NCBI GenBank assembly: GCA_021828185.1
Contig: JAKASI010000001.1
Coordinates: 310,001 to 374,000 of the forward strand
DNA: 64,000 nt
Reading direction: 5' to 3'
DNA from: an archaeon
Lineage (GTDB): Archaea > Thermoproteota > Nitrososphaeria > Nitrososphaerales > UBA183
In this document: in pieces, positions 1-8,537 of the stretch
How positions within the stretch are numbered: the first letter of the stretch is position 1
Layout: every line of letters begins with the position of its first letter
Position numbers and translations under genes: made by a program
The notes under the pieces: model-generated
What the model was told of the DNA's origin: nothing
What the model saw: the letters and a program-made list of their open reading frames with translations, nothing else
Database searches by the model: none

Positions 1-71
1 TTGCTTCCACGCATTCGGTTCATCAAGTCGTACACATCTTTGGTGAAGCCTGCACCCTTCCATTCCTTCAC
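1..71 (-). CDS. N-terminal fragment of an unidentified gene, cut by the window edge
   Basis: On the minus strand a GTG at 69-71 opens a frame that runs off the window. It starts MKEWKGAGFTKDVYDLMNRM, with a GGAGG ribosome-binding site nine bases upstream (81-85). Only 23 codons are visible and I cannot name a family. The clear Shine-Dalgarno spacing and sensible codons are the reason for calling it. Confidence 0.4.
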   Translation of the reverse strand, partial: MKEWKGAGFTKDVYDLMNRMRGS

Positions 72-322
72 TGTTTGTTTCCTCCAAAGAAAGACCCCTA
101 CGAGGGTCCACCCCGAAATAGACAACGGAATCGAGTAGTTCCACAGCGCTCCGAATGGTCCGCCATATGCCGGGGGACTTATTCGTATAGCGTCACACAG
201 CGGAGTCTCACAGGACCCCGCCACCTGGCCAAAGGAAAGAACATATTCGACACTTAGGAAAGTTTCGAAGGACGTGAACACGAGCAGGATAACTACAAAA
301 AACTGAGAAACCTCAAGTTACT

Positions 323-949
323 TTGGTTTGGAGCCCGAGAGAGATATCAACTTTTCCCAGAAGAACCCGTGAAAATCTAATCTGGCTTGGTCACCAGTAC
401 CTTCGCGTGCGAGGTCTAGAGGCGTCGCGCCCGTCACAAAAGGTTTTCGTCGTCTCGGTTGGAGTAGTCGGCCTGGTCATGCTTATTTCTTCTCTAGTCT
501 TGGTTTCGCCAGTACATTCAGTCGGGACCAGCGTGGCTCTCAACTACAGTGTGAATGGGCTGACATGTTCCCTCCCCGGAGGGACACCGACTAGCGTGGA
601 ACTCTTGGTCCAGAGAGTCGTACTGTCCCCTCAGTTCATCTCAAAGACTGGCGGACTCCCATATGTATTCTTGGGATTTGACAATACGACAGACCATGTG
701 ATAACAACCGGCAAAGTGACGACTACGGCACCCTCGCCCGGGAACGCCACAAGCGGAGTGAATATCGTCGGCGGCGTCACAACAACAAGGCTACCTGACA
801 CGACAGAATTGGGTTTCGCAACGTGGGGGCCTGCTACCTCGTGTGCCAGTGGTGGGACCTACCTTCACTGGATAAATGTACAGGTCCCTATTCAGGAAGG
901 AAAGTACAATATCACGGGCGCGCAGGTCTTTCAAGGAGGGCTGGCATGA
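323..949 (+). CDS. membrane-anchored exported protein, unknown function
   Basis: A 208-residue protein starting at TTG. A hydrophobic segment at about residues 42-65 would act as a signal anchor or signal peptide. The remainder is Thr/Ser/Gly-rich with several N-x-S/T sequons, typical of archaeal surface proteins. I recognise no catalytic motif. The stop codon overlaps the ATG of the next gene (ATGA), so the two are probably co-transcribed and may act together at the cell surface. An internal start closer to the hydrophobic segment is possible. Confidence 0.65.
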   Translation: MVWSPREISTFPRRTRENLIWLGHQYLRVRGLEASRPSQKVFVVSVGVVGLVMLISSLVLVSPVHSVGTSVALNYSVNGLTCSLPGGTPTSVELLVQRVVLSPQFISKTGGLPYVFLGFDNTTDHVITTGKVTTTAPSPGNATSGVNIVGGVTTTRLPDTTELGFATWGPATSCASGGTYLHWINVQVPIQEGKYNITGAQVFQGGLA

Positions 950-1830
950 AGGGTTTCTCGCCCTTGCGCCCAAGCTTGGCCCGCAATTATCTCCTCCCCA
1001 TCGGAGTCGCTTTCGTATTTGCACTCTTCCTAATCCAGCCTGTTGCTGTGTTCGCTTTAAATGGGCAAGATCCCAATCGTCAAATACAATCGACAAACAC
1101 ATCGAGCGATATCGGCTCTTGGGCCCGACTGGAGGAGCAAGCGAACAACCTCTTTCACTTTACGGGCTATGACAATACCATAAAGGAGGACGCTTTCAGC
1201 ATGCAGCTGAATGTCCTTACGAACGGGGGCACGCACGGATGCGGATCAAGCTGTCAGTACAATTGGGCCCTTCAGGATGTTGAAGACGTTGTGAAAGATT
1301 ATCCGGGGACGGGAACAATAGGAGCGTGGTTGGTAGATGCTCACATGGAAGCGTGGGTTGGCAGTAGTGGGTCTCAAGGTTTCTGTCAACTCGCTCCCAG
1401 CAGTCTAGCAAACCTAAACAACACTGGCACCTTCGCGCAAATGGAATTCTTCCTGCATTCGAGCACGCAGGTGACGAATGCGCTTACTATCGTGGTCAAC
1501 GGTAACACATTTTATTCAAACTCGATGACTTGCTCTTATCCAAGCGGGTACGGGCCAGTGACTTACATGACTTGGGTCGAGGGTGTTATCGTCGGGTTGT
1601 GCTGCTCTGAACACGCTTCATTCTCGCCTCTTCAATCAGAAATCTTCCAATCCGGCTATATCGATCTGGTCAGCAACTACAACTCGATGAGCAGCTATTA
1701 TCCAGAATCAATAATCACCGCAGAAACCTCGAACCTCTACCAGAGTAACTACAACTACTACGCGTCAACCTACGGGTCTCTGTACCTGTACACCGTTCAA
1801 TTCACACAGAACACACAGACTGGTACGTAG
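946..1830 (+). CDS. secreted protein, unknown function
   Basis: A 294-residue protein whose ATG overlaps the previous stop (ATGA). Residues about 12-37 form a signal peptide ending near VFALNG. The mature part is rich in Asn, Ser, Tyr and Trp, has paired cysteines (CGSSC; later a CC pair) and ends in a Tyr/Ser-rich tail. The overall feel is a beta-rich, lectin- or protease-like exported domain, similar in composition to the N-terminal half of the large protein at 10.2-12.1 kb, but I cannot assign a family. The translational coupling suggests a two-gene surface operon. Confidence 0.7.
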   Translation: MKGFSPLRPSLARNYLLPIGVAFVFALFLIQPVAVFALNGQDPNRQIQSTNTSSDIGSWARLEEQANNLFHFTGYDNTIKEDAFSMQLNVLTNGGTHGCGSSCQYNWALQDVEDVVKDYPGTGTIGAWLVDAHMEAWVGSSGSQGFCQLAPSSLANLNNTGTFAQMEFFLHSSTQVTNALTIVVNGNTFYSNSMTCSYPSGYGPVTYMTWVEGVIVGLCCSEHASFSPLQSEIFQSGYIDLVSNYNSMSSYYPESIITAETSNLYQSNYNYYASTYGSLYLYTVQFTQNTQTGT

Positions 1831-2554
1831 TCTGGCTCCGGCGTCGTTGCGACCTGGAAGATGACCATGCCGGCTCGCAAATAACTACCCCACAGGCCGT
1901 GTCCTGGTGGCCCTGCGCCGATTCTTCCGCTGTGCTGAACCCTGGGGGTGGAAGACAAAACCAATACGACCGTAAGCGAGTTGGTCTCGATGACCTATCC
2001 AATGCCAACAACGGCGTCATCCCTTTCCTCCGGCAGGTCTCGAGTTCACAGCCATAGACCAGACTCTTCTCCCTGGGGTTCCCGGGGATCAAAGGAAACG
2101 AGACCCCCGGGACTAGAAGTCGTCTGCGGACCCAACGCCAGATCATTCCCGCAGGCCAAGATTTCAGGCGCAGGCGGTCTTCCGAAGGTCCGCAACTCAT
2201 AGGATAGACCAGGTGGCGGATTGGCGCGCCGAAAGGAGCTTCAGCCCAGGGCAGGCAGCAGTATAGACCATCAACATCGTTCAAAAAACACACAGGGGAG
2301 AAGTAATAACCAAGCCGTGGGTCTCTACCATTGTGACGGTGATCGCAGGGCGGCCGTATAGACCACGAAAGCGGCTCAAAAGAGGAGGGAAAAAGGGGAT
2401 AATCAAGCCGCAACTCTATACCAATCCCGACGGGAACCGTATACGCCAGAGAACTGGTGCACAGGGTACAGATGGACCAGAGACTGTAACTAAACCGTCG
2501 GTATATACGACTAGGGTTCTGGCTGGGACGCTGCACCTGCCAGGGTTTGATTGA
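1831..2554. repeat. non-coding stretch with degenerate tandem repeat
   Basis: About 720 bases between the exported-protein operon and the zinc-ribbon gene, with no convincing gene. ATAGACCA occurs at 2054, 2204, 2263 and 2358. From 2262 to about 2500 three imperfect units of roughly 80-95 bases can be aligned, starting at 2262, 2357 and 2440. Each begins TATA(G/C)(A/G)CCA, then about 40 bases later has an A-rich block ending AAGCCG or AAACCG, then CTCTACCA, CTATACCA or TATATACGA. Long antisense frames here have atypical codon use and were not called. Confidence 0.5.
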
Positions 2555-3166
2555 CTAGGCCGGGTCGATTCGATGATACCCACATGAGACGCAGAGGACC
2601 CCTACCGGCGTCAGCCTCAACCCTCCCGTGCGAGTCGGTCCGTCCCCCTCGTTCACCCTAAGCCGGTGCTGGGCGTATACGGAAACCAGTCCCTTCTTCT
2701 TGACCCCCTTCTCCGCTTCTGCAGGGCATAGCTTCAGGTGGTTCGAAGACGCTTGCCTGGCCCTGATCTCTGCCAGGGTCCGTTCGGTCAGGTCGTCCCG
2801 TTGCTCGGTCACAATCCTGCGCCTCTGGAGGTACTCCAGCGCCATCCGGACCTCTCCCGTGAAGACATGGCGGGCGCCAGGACAGTTCCCCTTCATTCCC
2901 TGGACCAGCTCGTCGAGGCTCTTCGGCCCCTGCTGCAGCGTCTCTACGGCGCACGCGACCAGCGGGGATGGTAGGTCCAGAGGAATGAATTCCAGCCTGT
3001 AGACGGACAGGATGACATGGTTAAGCGAGCCGCACTTCATGCAGGCCCAGAAGATCCGGTTCCACTTCGATTTGCCGTTCGATTCCATCTTGACGTAGAG
3101 CGTCCTGTGCGCCTCGCGCAGCCGGCAGTTCGGGCAGAGCCTCGCCGAGAGGCCGAGGTTGGGCAT
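2555..3166 (-). CDS. zinc-ribbon protein with helical middle region, unknown function
   Basis: A 203-residue protein. An N-terminal zinc ribbon is formed by CPNC (residues 11-14) and CMKC (about 42-45). The middle (80-140) is helical and charged, possibly a winged helix. A further CxxC (CVSC) lies near the C-terminus. Codon use is GC3-rich, as in the host-like genes. An AT-rich GTTAAATC about 25 bases before the ATG fits a leaderless archaeal promoter. It is divergent from the topoisomerase-like gene, with the iteron array between them, so it may belong to the same element. Function unknown; nucleic-acid binding is a guess. Confidence 0.7.
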   Translation of the reverse strand: MPNLGLSARLCPNCRLREAHRTLYVKMESNGKSKWNRIFWACMKCGSLNHVILSVYRLEFIPLDLPSPLVACAVETLQQGPKSLDELVQGMKGNCPGARHVFTGEVRMALEYLQRRRIVTEQRDDLTERTLAEIRARQASSNHLKLCPAEAEKGVKKKGLVSVYAQHRLRVNEGDGPTRTGGLRLTPVGVLCVSCGYHRIDPA

Positions 3167-3393
3167 GCAAGGAATGATCTACGGGTGATTTAACGAGGCG
3201 AGCGCGCATGGACGTTGGGAACTGCCCTTCAGTCAGGATGGTTGCATCTATGCTCGACACGGCGACACGAGTGTCGCAGGCTGAGCAGAGCCCTCGCTTA
3301 GGGCTTCTTTCACGACCCGTTCCGTACTGGAGCGGGCCTCTTTTTGCTTGGGGGTTTGCTAAAATGGGTTTAGCATCCTCAAGGTGGCCGGGA

Positions 3394-3407
3394 GTATTTA
3401 ACACGCG
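3394..3407 (+). promoter_or_regulatory. TATTTAA box preceding the first repeat array
   Basis: GTATTTAACACGCG lies immediately before the first iteron-like array. A nearly identical GTATTTAACGCGC stands at 6466-6478 before the second array. It looks like a TATA box for a transcript that would read into the repeats, although no gene starts directly downstream. Confidence 0.35.
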
Positions 3408-3424
3408 GACGGTTCTGGGCTTCT

Positions 3425-3709
3425 AGGCTTGGCATTTCGCACCCCAGGCTTGACATGGCAAGGGAAAGGGTCCCAGGCTTGACATCGACGACGCTAGGCT
3501 TGACACCTGGGCTCGAAGGGTGACATCCGGAGCCCGGAGGGAGACATTTCCGGGTTCAAAGGGAGACAAGTCTGACCGGAAGGGTGACATCGGTCTCTAC
3601 GGATGAGTGGGAAACGGTGACATTTTCCGACCGAAAGAAGACATTGGTCTCTACGGAAGGCAGGGAAAGGGTGCCATTTTCGAGCAAAGGGTGACACTGG
3701 TCTCTACGG
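3425..3709. repeat. helically phased iteron-like repeats upstream of the topoisomerase-like gene
   Basis: Two short direct-repeat families. AGGCTTG(A/G)CA starts at 3425, 3446, 3475 and 3496. A second family near AGGGTGACAT starts at 3517, 3538, 3560, 3581, 3614, 3635, 3668 and 3688. Spacings are mostly 20-22 bases (29 or 33 in three places), that is two or three helical turns, as expected for proteins bound on one DNA face. GGTCTCTACGG is also repeated at 3592, 3646 and 3699. The array fills the gap between two divergent genes. It could be a replication or partition site, or a promoter operator. Confidence 0.7.
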
Positions 3710-3945
3710 CGAAGCAAAAGTGGATATGATGGCCTGGGCCGGAATGTCCACCTTCGATGTCTACCTTGGTTTCTTGATGTCCGCCCTGGCTCGCGACTGG
3801 TAAAGAAGGTCTAGACGGGTCCACGGGGGTCGAATCCCTTTCTGGGTCTTGGCCATAAGTGCCACTTTCAGTCATCCCTCTCTCCGAACTCTGCCAGCCT
3901 GCAGGCTCCTTCTGTAAAAAGCAAGGTGAATCTGACTAGTCCCAA
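3710..3945. other. leader region of the topoisomerase-like gene
   Basis: No gene seen. TGTAAAAAGC at about 3913-3922 is a plausible TATA element, with the ATG about 25 bases further on, so the large gene is probably read with almost no leader. Confidence 0.3.
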
Positions 3946-6114
3946 ATGGAGGGCGAATTTACAGAAGTCAGGCAGCACCCGCGCGTCCTCCTCGACTTCT
4001 TCACCCTCGACGGCCTCGAGAGGCTCACAGGGATAACGAAGAGCGAGTTCGTCCGCTTCATAGCAAAGGAGCTCATCGACAACGCCCTCGACAAGCCCGG
4101 CACTAGCAGGATCACCATCGACGTCACCTCCGAGGCGGACACCACCATCGTGTCTGTCTCCGACGACGGGGAGCCCCGCCTGGCAAGGTCGGACCTGGAG
4201 AAGATACTCGACTTCTCCAAGGCCCCCTCCTCCAAGCGCGGCCTGAAGCGGGTGACCCGCGGCATCCTCGGGAACGCCCTCCAGTCCTGCTTCGGCATCT
4301 CCTACGCCACCTGGGACAGCTGGCGGAGGCCCGAGTTCACGGCAGAGGTCCACGGGGACGGGATCTATGAAATCCACCTCGCCCAGGACGGGGAGAAGCC
4401 CACGGTCGCCATCAAGGCGTTCAGCGCGGAGCGTCAGCCGGTCACCAAGTTCCTCTTCAGGCTCCTTGGGAACACGGTCCTCTATTCCACCCCTGAACCC
4501 GAGGTCACCTCCATCGCCATCCTCAACCAGCACGTGACCTTCGTCTACACCAGGAACGGGAAGCTCGAGTTCTGGGGGCCGAACGAGGGGAGGGCAGAGC
4601 CCCCCCGCGCCATCTCCCCCGACATCAGGACCTACGCCTTCCAGGAGTTCAGGCAGCTCCTGACCGAGGCCAAGGGGGTGTCGGCTTCGAGCATGATCAG
4701 GGAGTTCAAGGGGCTCAAGGGGACGGTCGTGGCCCGGGGCGTGAGGGAGGACGCGCGGATAGAAGACAGGGCCGATGTCTCTCAGCTCTCGGACTCGCAG
4801 ACCAGAAGCCTCTTCGACGCCATGAGGGCCCGGGCGAGGAGCATGGGCCCGGTCGCCCTCCCCCGTGTGGGGAGGGAGGCGTTCGAGCGCTACGGCTTCA
4901 AAAGGTACGCCCGGAAGGCGGGGGTCTTCACGGACGGGGAGGTGAGGGTGCCTTACGTGGTCGAAGCTGCCGCCATGGAGGCAAAGTCCCCCAGCCTCTC
5001 CGAGTGCATCAACTTCACCGCCGCCCTAGGCTCCCCCTTCTCCGGGTTCGTCTATTCGAAGCAGCGGAGCGAGGACAGGGTGATGAGGCTGACGGACCTG
5101 CTGCAGGAGAAGAGGCTCAGTGCCATGGTCCACCTCGTCTCCCCTTCGATCCGCTGGCAGAACCCCGCCAAGGGGCAGCTGGACATCGGGCCGTTCTATG
5201 ACGACATAGGGAGGGTGATGCGCTCGGTGTCGAGGGTCCTGACCACGGCCGGGCTCCCCAGGGCAGACATCGTCTCCGCCGTCAAGGAGTACATGGACCA
5301 GCACCCAGAGATGCTGTTCACCATCCGCCAGCTCTTCTACCAGATGGTGGCGAAGAAGGGGTACCCGAACTCGAGGTCGTCCTACGGCCACTTCAGCAAG
5401 GCCCTGGTCGAAGGGAGGCTGGAGGGGGAGATAGACTACGAGAGGATAATCGACATGTCCCGCCCAGAGTACTTCAACGACCCCGAGGAGGACGACCCCA
5501 TGAGGGAGCTGAGGCGCCAGGTGGAAGACCTCATCACGGGCCTCAACGTCAACGCCTGGCACGAGCAGCCGGGCTACCCCGAAGTCTGGATAGAGAAGGA
5601 GGCCCTCTCGAGGGTGGTCTATCCCATATGCCAGCGATACAACGTCAACCTGATCGTGGGACGCGGCTACTCTTCCTACACCCAGGTGGCGAAAGCCCTC
5701 GACAGGTTCCCAAGGGGGAAGAAGGTCCGCATCCTCTACCTCGGGGACCACGACCCTTCCGGGCTGCACATACAGGAGAAGCTGACGACCAGGCTGGACG
5801 AGTACGCTCATGCCAAGGGGAAGGACCTAGACATCGAAGTCCAGCGGATCGCCCTGACCTTCGAGCAGGCCCAGCAGCTGCACCTCCCTCCGTCAAAGAT
5901 GAAGAAGCTCGGGCAGAAGTCGCGGGCCTACAAGAAGCTGTACGGCGAGGAGGTGTGGGAGCTGGACGCGCTGGAGCCCGCGCTTCTGCTGGATCTCGTC
6001 GAGAAGGCCATCTCGGGGATGATGGACAAGGGAAAGTGGGAGGCGAACCGGGAGAGGCTCGAAGGGTTCAGGAATGAATGGGCAGGGAAGCTCCGAGCCA
6101 TATTGGATCATTAG
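3946..6114 (+). CDS. Topo VI/Topo VIII-like fusion: GHKL ATPase plus Spo11/TopoVIA-type TOPRIM protein
   Basis: A 722-residue protein. Residues about 30-130 form a GHKL ATPase like the Topo VI B subunit: ELIDNALD at 42-49 supplies the Mg-binding Glu/Asn, followed by DDGEP near 73-77 and a Gly-rich lid (RGILGNALQ). The C-terminal half resembles Topo VI A/Spo11. It has a winged helix with TIRQLFYQM, where Tyr465 is the candidate catalytic tyrosine, then a TOPRIM domain with Glu550 and D601-x-D603 (YLGDHDPSG). A and B parts in one chain recall Topo VIII. The usual B-subunit transducer is not obvious to me. It could relax or break DNA for element replication, or be part of a defence system. Start chosen at the ATG after the TATA-like element. 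Confidence 0.8.
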   Translation: MEGEFTEVRQHPRVLLDFFTLDGLERLTGITKSEFVRFIAKELIDNALDKPGTSRITIDVTSEADTTIVSVSDDGEPRLARSDLEKILDFSKAPSSKRGLKRVTRGILGNALQSCFGISYATWDSWRRPEFTAEVHGDGIYEIHLAQDGEKPTVAIKAFSAERQPVTKFLFRLLGNTVLYSTPEPEVTSIAILNQHVTFVYTRNGKLEFWGPNEGRAEPPRAISPDIRTYAFQEFRQLLTEAKGVSASSMIREFKGLKGTVVARGVREDARIEDRADVSQLSDSQTRSLFDAMRARARSMGPVALPRVGREAFERYGFKRYARKAGVFTDGEVRVPYVVEAAAMEAKSPSLSECINFTAALGSPFSGFVYSKQRSEDRVMRLTDLLQEKRLSAMVHLVSPSIRWQNPAKGQLDIGPFYDDIGRVMRSVSRVLTTAGLPRADIVSAVKEYMDQHPEMLFTIRQLFYQMVAKKGYPNSRSSYGHFSKALVEGRLEGEIDYERIIDMSRPEYFNDPEEDDPMRELRRQVEDLITGLNVNAWHEQPGYPEVWIEKEALSRVVYPICQRYNVNLIVGRGYSSYTQVAKALDRFPRGKKVRILYLGDHDPSGLHIQEKLTTRLDEYAHAKGKDLDIEVQRIALTFEQAQQLHLPPSKMKKLGQKSRAYKKLYGEEVWELDALEPALLLDLVEKAISGMMDKGKWEANRERLEGFRNEWAGKLRAILDH

Positions 6115-6465
6115 AGTATCGGTGGCCCTCGGGGTGGAGGATGGCTGCAGTAAGGGTCGCCTATTCTGATTCGCTCCAGGCGACAGTCCCAGTCGCTTGG
6201 GAGGCAGGTTGGACCAAGTGGGGTCTTTGGTGGAAAAGATCGTTCAAAAAATATATTGGGAGATTGGCGGGAAATATCCGCAACGAAATCCCTGGCAACC
6301 CTGCCAGCTGAGGGCTGCGAACAACCAATCGTTGGTACCTATTGGCCCTATGGCGTCCTAGGATGCTCTTTCAAGGCCGTCCCTAGGCGCCAACATTCCT
6401 TTCGTCGTCGTCGTATTTCAGCCCAGAGAGAGAAACTGAGTTAGACGCTTCATTATGCGCCCCCG

Positions 6466-6478
6466 GTATTTAACGCGC
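6466..6478 (+). promoter_or_regulatory. TATTTAA box preceding the second repeat array
   Basis: GTATTTAACGCGC matches the box at 3394-3407 almost exactly and has the same position relative to a phased repeat array, 20-30 bases before its first unit. This suggests a common, element-specific organisation. Confidence 0.35.
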
Positions 6479-6485
6479 CTACGAA

Positions 6486-6610
6486 GGGTTGCCAAATCTA
6501 TCGCAGGGTTGTCAACCGAAACGTCGCTTTCTACCCGATTTTGGCAACCCTTAGGGGCTGAAATGGCAACCCTGCAGGCCAAGGTTGCTAACTGACATGT
6601 GAGGTTGCCA
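6486..6610. repeat. phased TTGCCA repeat array in both orientations
   Basis: A third repeat family built on GGGTTGCCA. Forward copies start at 6486, 6506 (GTCA variant), 6582 (GCTA variant) and 6602. Reverse copies (TGGCAACCC) lie at 6542 and 6564, with an outlier at 6293. Within each pair the spacing is 20-22 bases, again two helical turns. The symmetric forward-reverse-forward layout resembles an origin or a partition/operator site. Confidence 0.6.
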
Positions 6611-7095
6611 AATTCTGACTAAGGACTGCGAAATGAGCGCGGAGGTCGCCGTGCTGCTGCGGTGGTGTGGAAGGGAACCAGTGGCAAACCACTTGACAGT
6701 ATAAGCATGTGTCGAACGGTGTCCAAGTCAAACAGGGTACTCCGCTGCATTACGGGCCTCGAACCGGACAGTTCCTTGTACTGAGGTTTTGGCAAGCCTC
6801 GAATCGGACGGACAGTCGAATTCCGGGTAGAGCCTTGAAAACGTACGATACCAGCAGTGGCTCTGTCCGGCAAGCGGTGCCTGGAGGGGCTTTCATCTGC
6901 TGTCCATTTTCGATGCCTAGGAACCCATCAAATGCCAACCTGTCCAGCTTCGAGGCCTGATGTCAATAAGCAGAGATTCCCGGCTGGGACGCTCTAAGAC
7001 ATCTTCAAATGCCCTCGCGCGCGGTATAATCCGCTCCTGGCCTCTTCGATAGGATCCTCTGGAACCTCCTGGTGTCCCACTTCGAGTGGCCTTTC

Positions 7096-7623
7096 TCAAC
7101 TCAGACTATATTCGACGCTTACGAAATCACCATCCCCTTTAAGCTGCAACCCGGTTCTTGAAGTAGTCGCGTAGGCGCTGGCCAGGTAGCTCTTTAAGAA
7201 CGATGACCATTTTGGACCCATGCCATGGTACAGTGTCACCTTCTCTGGCTTGACAAGCGCCCCCTCTACTTTGAACCAGCGCCCCTGGCTTCCCAAGATT
7301 TCAGTCAAGTATTGTGGGAAGGTGAGCGGTTGGCCCTGACTCTCGGACAATTCGCGAGCGAGGGAATATGCCTTGCCCCCCCGTTCGCTTCCCATAATCT
7401 CCAGTCCATTCGCATCTGTCATTCCTATAATCGATCGAAAAGTCTCTTTCCCGAAGCTGATTCGATCAAAGGCCTCAGCCAGTGTTTCAGCTTTTAGGTT
7501 TCTGAGGAGTACGTCTTCGACCACTGCATTTTCGCTTATTCCACGTCTCTGAGCGGACAGCGCCAACATGCGAAGCAAGTTCCCGTCCAACCTAAACGCC
7601 CTTACTTCCTTACGACTTTGCAT
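7096..7623 (-). CDS. ribbon-helix-helix-type N-terminus with unknown C-terminal domain
   Basis: A 175-residue protein. Residues about 7-45 (VRAFRLDGNLLRMLALSAQ, then a helix with ISENAVVEDVLL) look like a ribbon-helix-helix DNA-binding domain. The rest is a mixed alpha/beta domain with an ending rich in aromatic residues (KVTLYHGMGPKWSSFL). I do not recognise the C-terminal family; a sensory or dimerisation role is a guess. It may overlap the start of its neighbour at 7602-7835 by 22 bases. Confidence 0.6.
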   Translation of the reverse strand: MQSRKEVRAFRLDGNLLRMLALSAQRRGISENAVVEDVLLRNLKAETLAEAFDRISFGKETFRSIIGMTDANGLEIMGSERGGKAYSLARELSESQGQPLTFPQYLTEILGSQGRWFKVEGALVKPEKVTLYHGMGPKWSSFLKSYLASAYATTSRTGLQLKGDGDFVSVEYSLS

Positions 7624-7835
7624 GAATAATACTTCTTGCCACTGTGTAAAACGTCACATTTAAGACCCTCGTTCTTGTTCACCGAGTCGTGGTCAACCAA
7701 GGTCCAGTCTGGTTCGTCAGGCTTTCCGACTACTCTAGGGTTTCGTTTCTGGAATTGCAAAAGAACTCGGAAAGCGAACCCATCTCTACTGGCGAACGGG
7801 CCACGCACTCTTTGCGCCAATTCCGACGCCACCAA
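7602..7835 (-). CDS. possible small protein, unknown
   Basis: A 77-residue frame directly upstream of, and overlapping by 22 bases, the ribbon-helix-helix gene. It is basic, with a C-terminal KKYYSCKVVRK. No domain is recognised and codon use is not decisive, so it could be spurious. The overlap with a plausible gene on the same strand is the main argument for it. Confidence 0.25.
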   Translation of the reverse strand: MVASELAQRVRGPFASRDGFAFRVLLQFQKRNPRVVGKPDEPDWTLVDHDSVNKNEGLKCDVLHSGKKYYSCKVVRK

Positions 7836-8008
7836 TTCCGACGCAATCCTTGCAAGACTCCTGAACTATGGCATCCCCAAAACGGGTCTATTCAGATGAA
7901 TCAGGCCCTGGTCGCCAAATTCTACTAGGGCTCCGAATGTGGTTTGCACAGCAGAAGAGACCGCAGGTCCTTTGAAACTCCACGTGCTGGCGTAGTCCGC
8001 ACTATGCG

Positions 8009-8440
8009 TTATACTCGTCCGAAAGTCCTGACCGTTTCATACGAGGTGATTACAATCCCGACGACGACTACAAACAATGCAAAAAGGTAGCCCGCCGACA
8101 AGACTGGTGGCCGAAAAAAGGTTAGCATCACGAACAAAGACATCACGAAGAATGCAACGAAGGCAGTTTGAGTGGGTATGTTTGTTCTCCGTAATCGAAT
8201 CACGTTGTCCACAACGACCCTGTCGACGACGTAGCCGTCACCTTCCTCCCGGGCTAGCTTGAGATTCACCAGTTTCCTAACGTGGTATTGGGCTACTGAC
8301 GGCGAACTAAGCCCAAGACTACGCTGAACGTCATGAATCCCGAGAGGCGCCTTCGAACGGAGCATCAGGCGGTAGACTCTCAACGTGGTTCCCTTGAGCG
8401 AATCTGCGTCTGATACTTCTTTGAAAGCCGAGTCCGCCAA
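8009..8440 (-). CDS. membrane-bound winged-helix transcription regulator
   Basis: A 143-residue protein. Residues about 18-75 form a winged helix with recognition-helix text LSSPSVAQYHVRKLVNLKLA, of the ArsR/MarR type seen in archaea. Two transmembrane segments follow (about 92-110 and 114-134), so the DNA-binding domain is tethered to the membrane. It is divergent from two membrane-anchored exported proteins, 97 bases away, and probably controls them. Such tethered wHTH proteins usually sense envelope state, but that is inference. Confidence 0.7.
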   Translation of the reverse strand: MADSAFKEVSDADSLKGTTLRVYRLMLRSKAPLGIHDVQRSLGLSSPSVAQYHVRKLVNLKLAREEGDGYVVDRVVVDNVIRLRRTNIPTQTAFVAFFVMSLFVMLTFFRPPVLSAGYLFALFVVVVGIVITSYETVRTFGRV

Positions 8441-8537
8441 AGGTCCCCCTCCTACCCAGGTGAATAGTCCCTATAGTCCTAATGTTTAGGATGCCTGCGC
8501 GCGGACACGTCCTAAAGCGTAGCACTAACCGGGGGGA

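Larger units (their letters stand above)
6115..7095. other. long non-coding region downstream of the topoisomerase-like gene
   Basis: About 980 bases without a credible gene. It holds a TATA-like AAAATATATTGG near 6246-6257, the TTGCCA repeat array (6293-6610), and further on a direct repeat GCCTCGAA(C/T)CGGAC near 6768 and 6799. Short frames here have random codon use and were not called. Confidence 0.4.

Noticed and set aside
1802..2536. 244-residue minus-strand frame
   Set aside because: Codon use is random, it covers the tandem repeat and overlaps the end of an exported-protein gene.
3494..3697. 67-residue minus-strand frame over the iteron array
   Set aside because: It only translates the repeats (repeated SPF and CH patterns) and has no start signal.
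3425..6610. CRISPR array for the phased repeats
   Set aside because: Repeats are only about 10 bases with 20-33 base steps, degenerate and in several families; no cas genes in the window.
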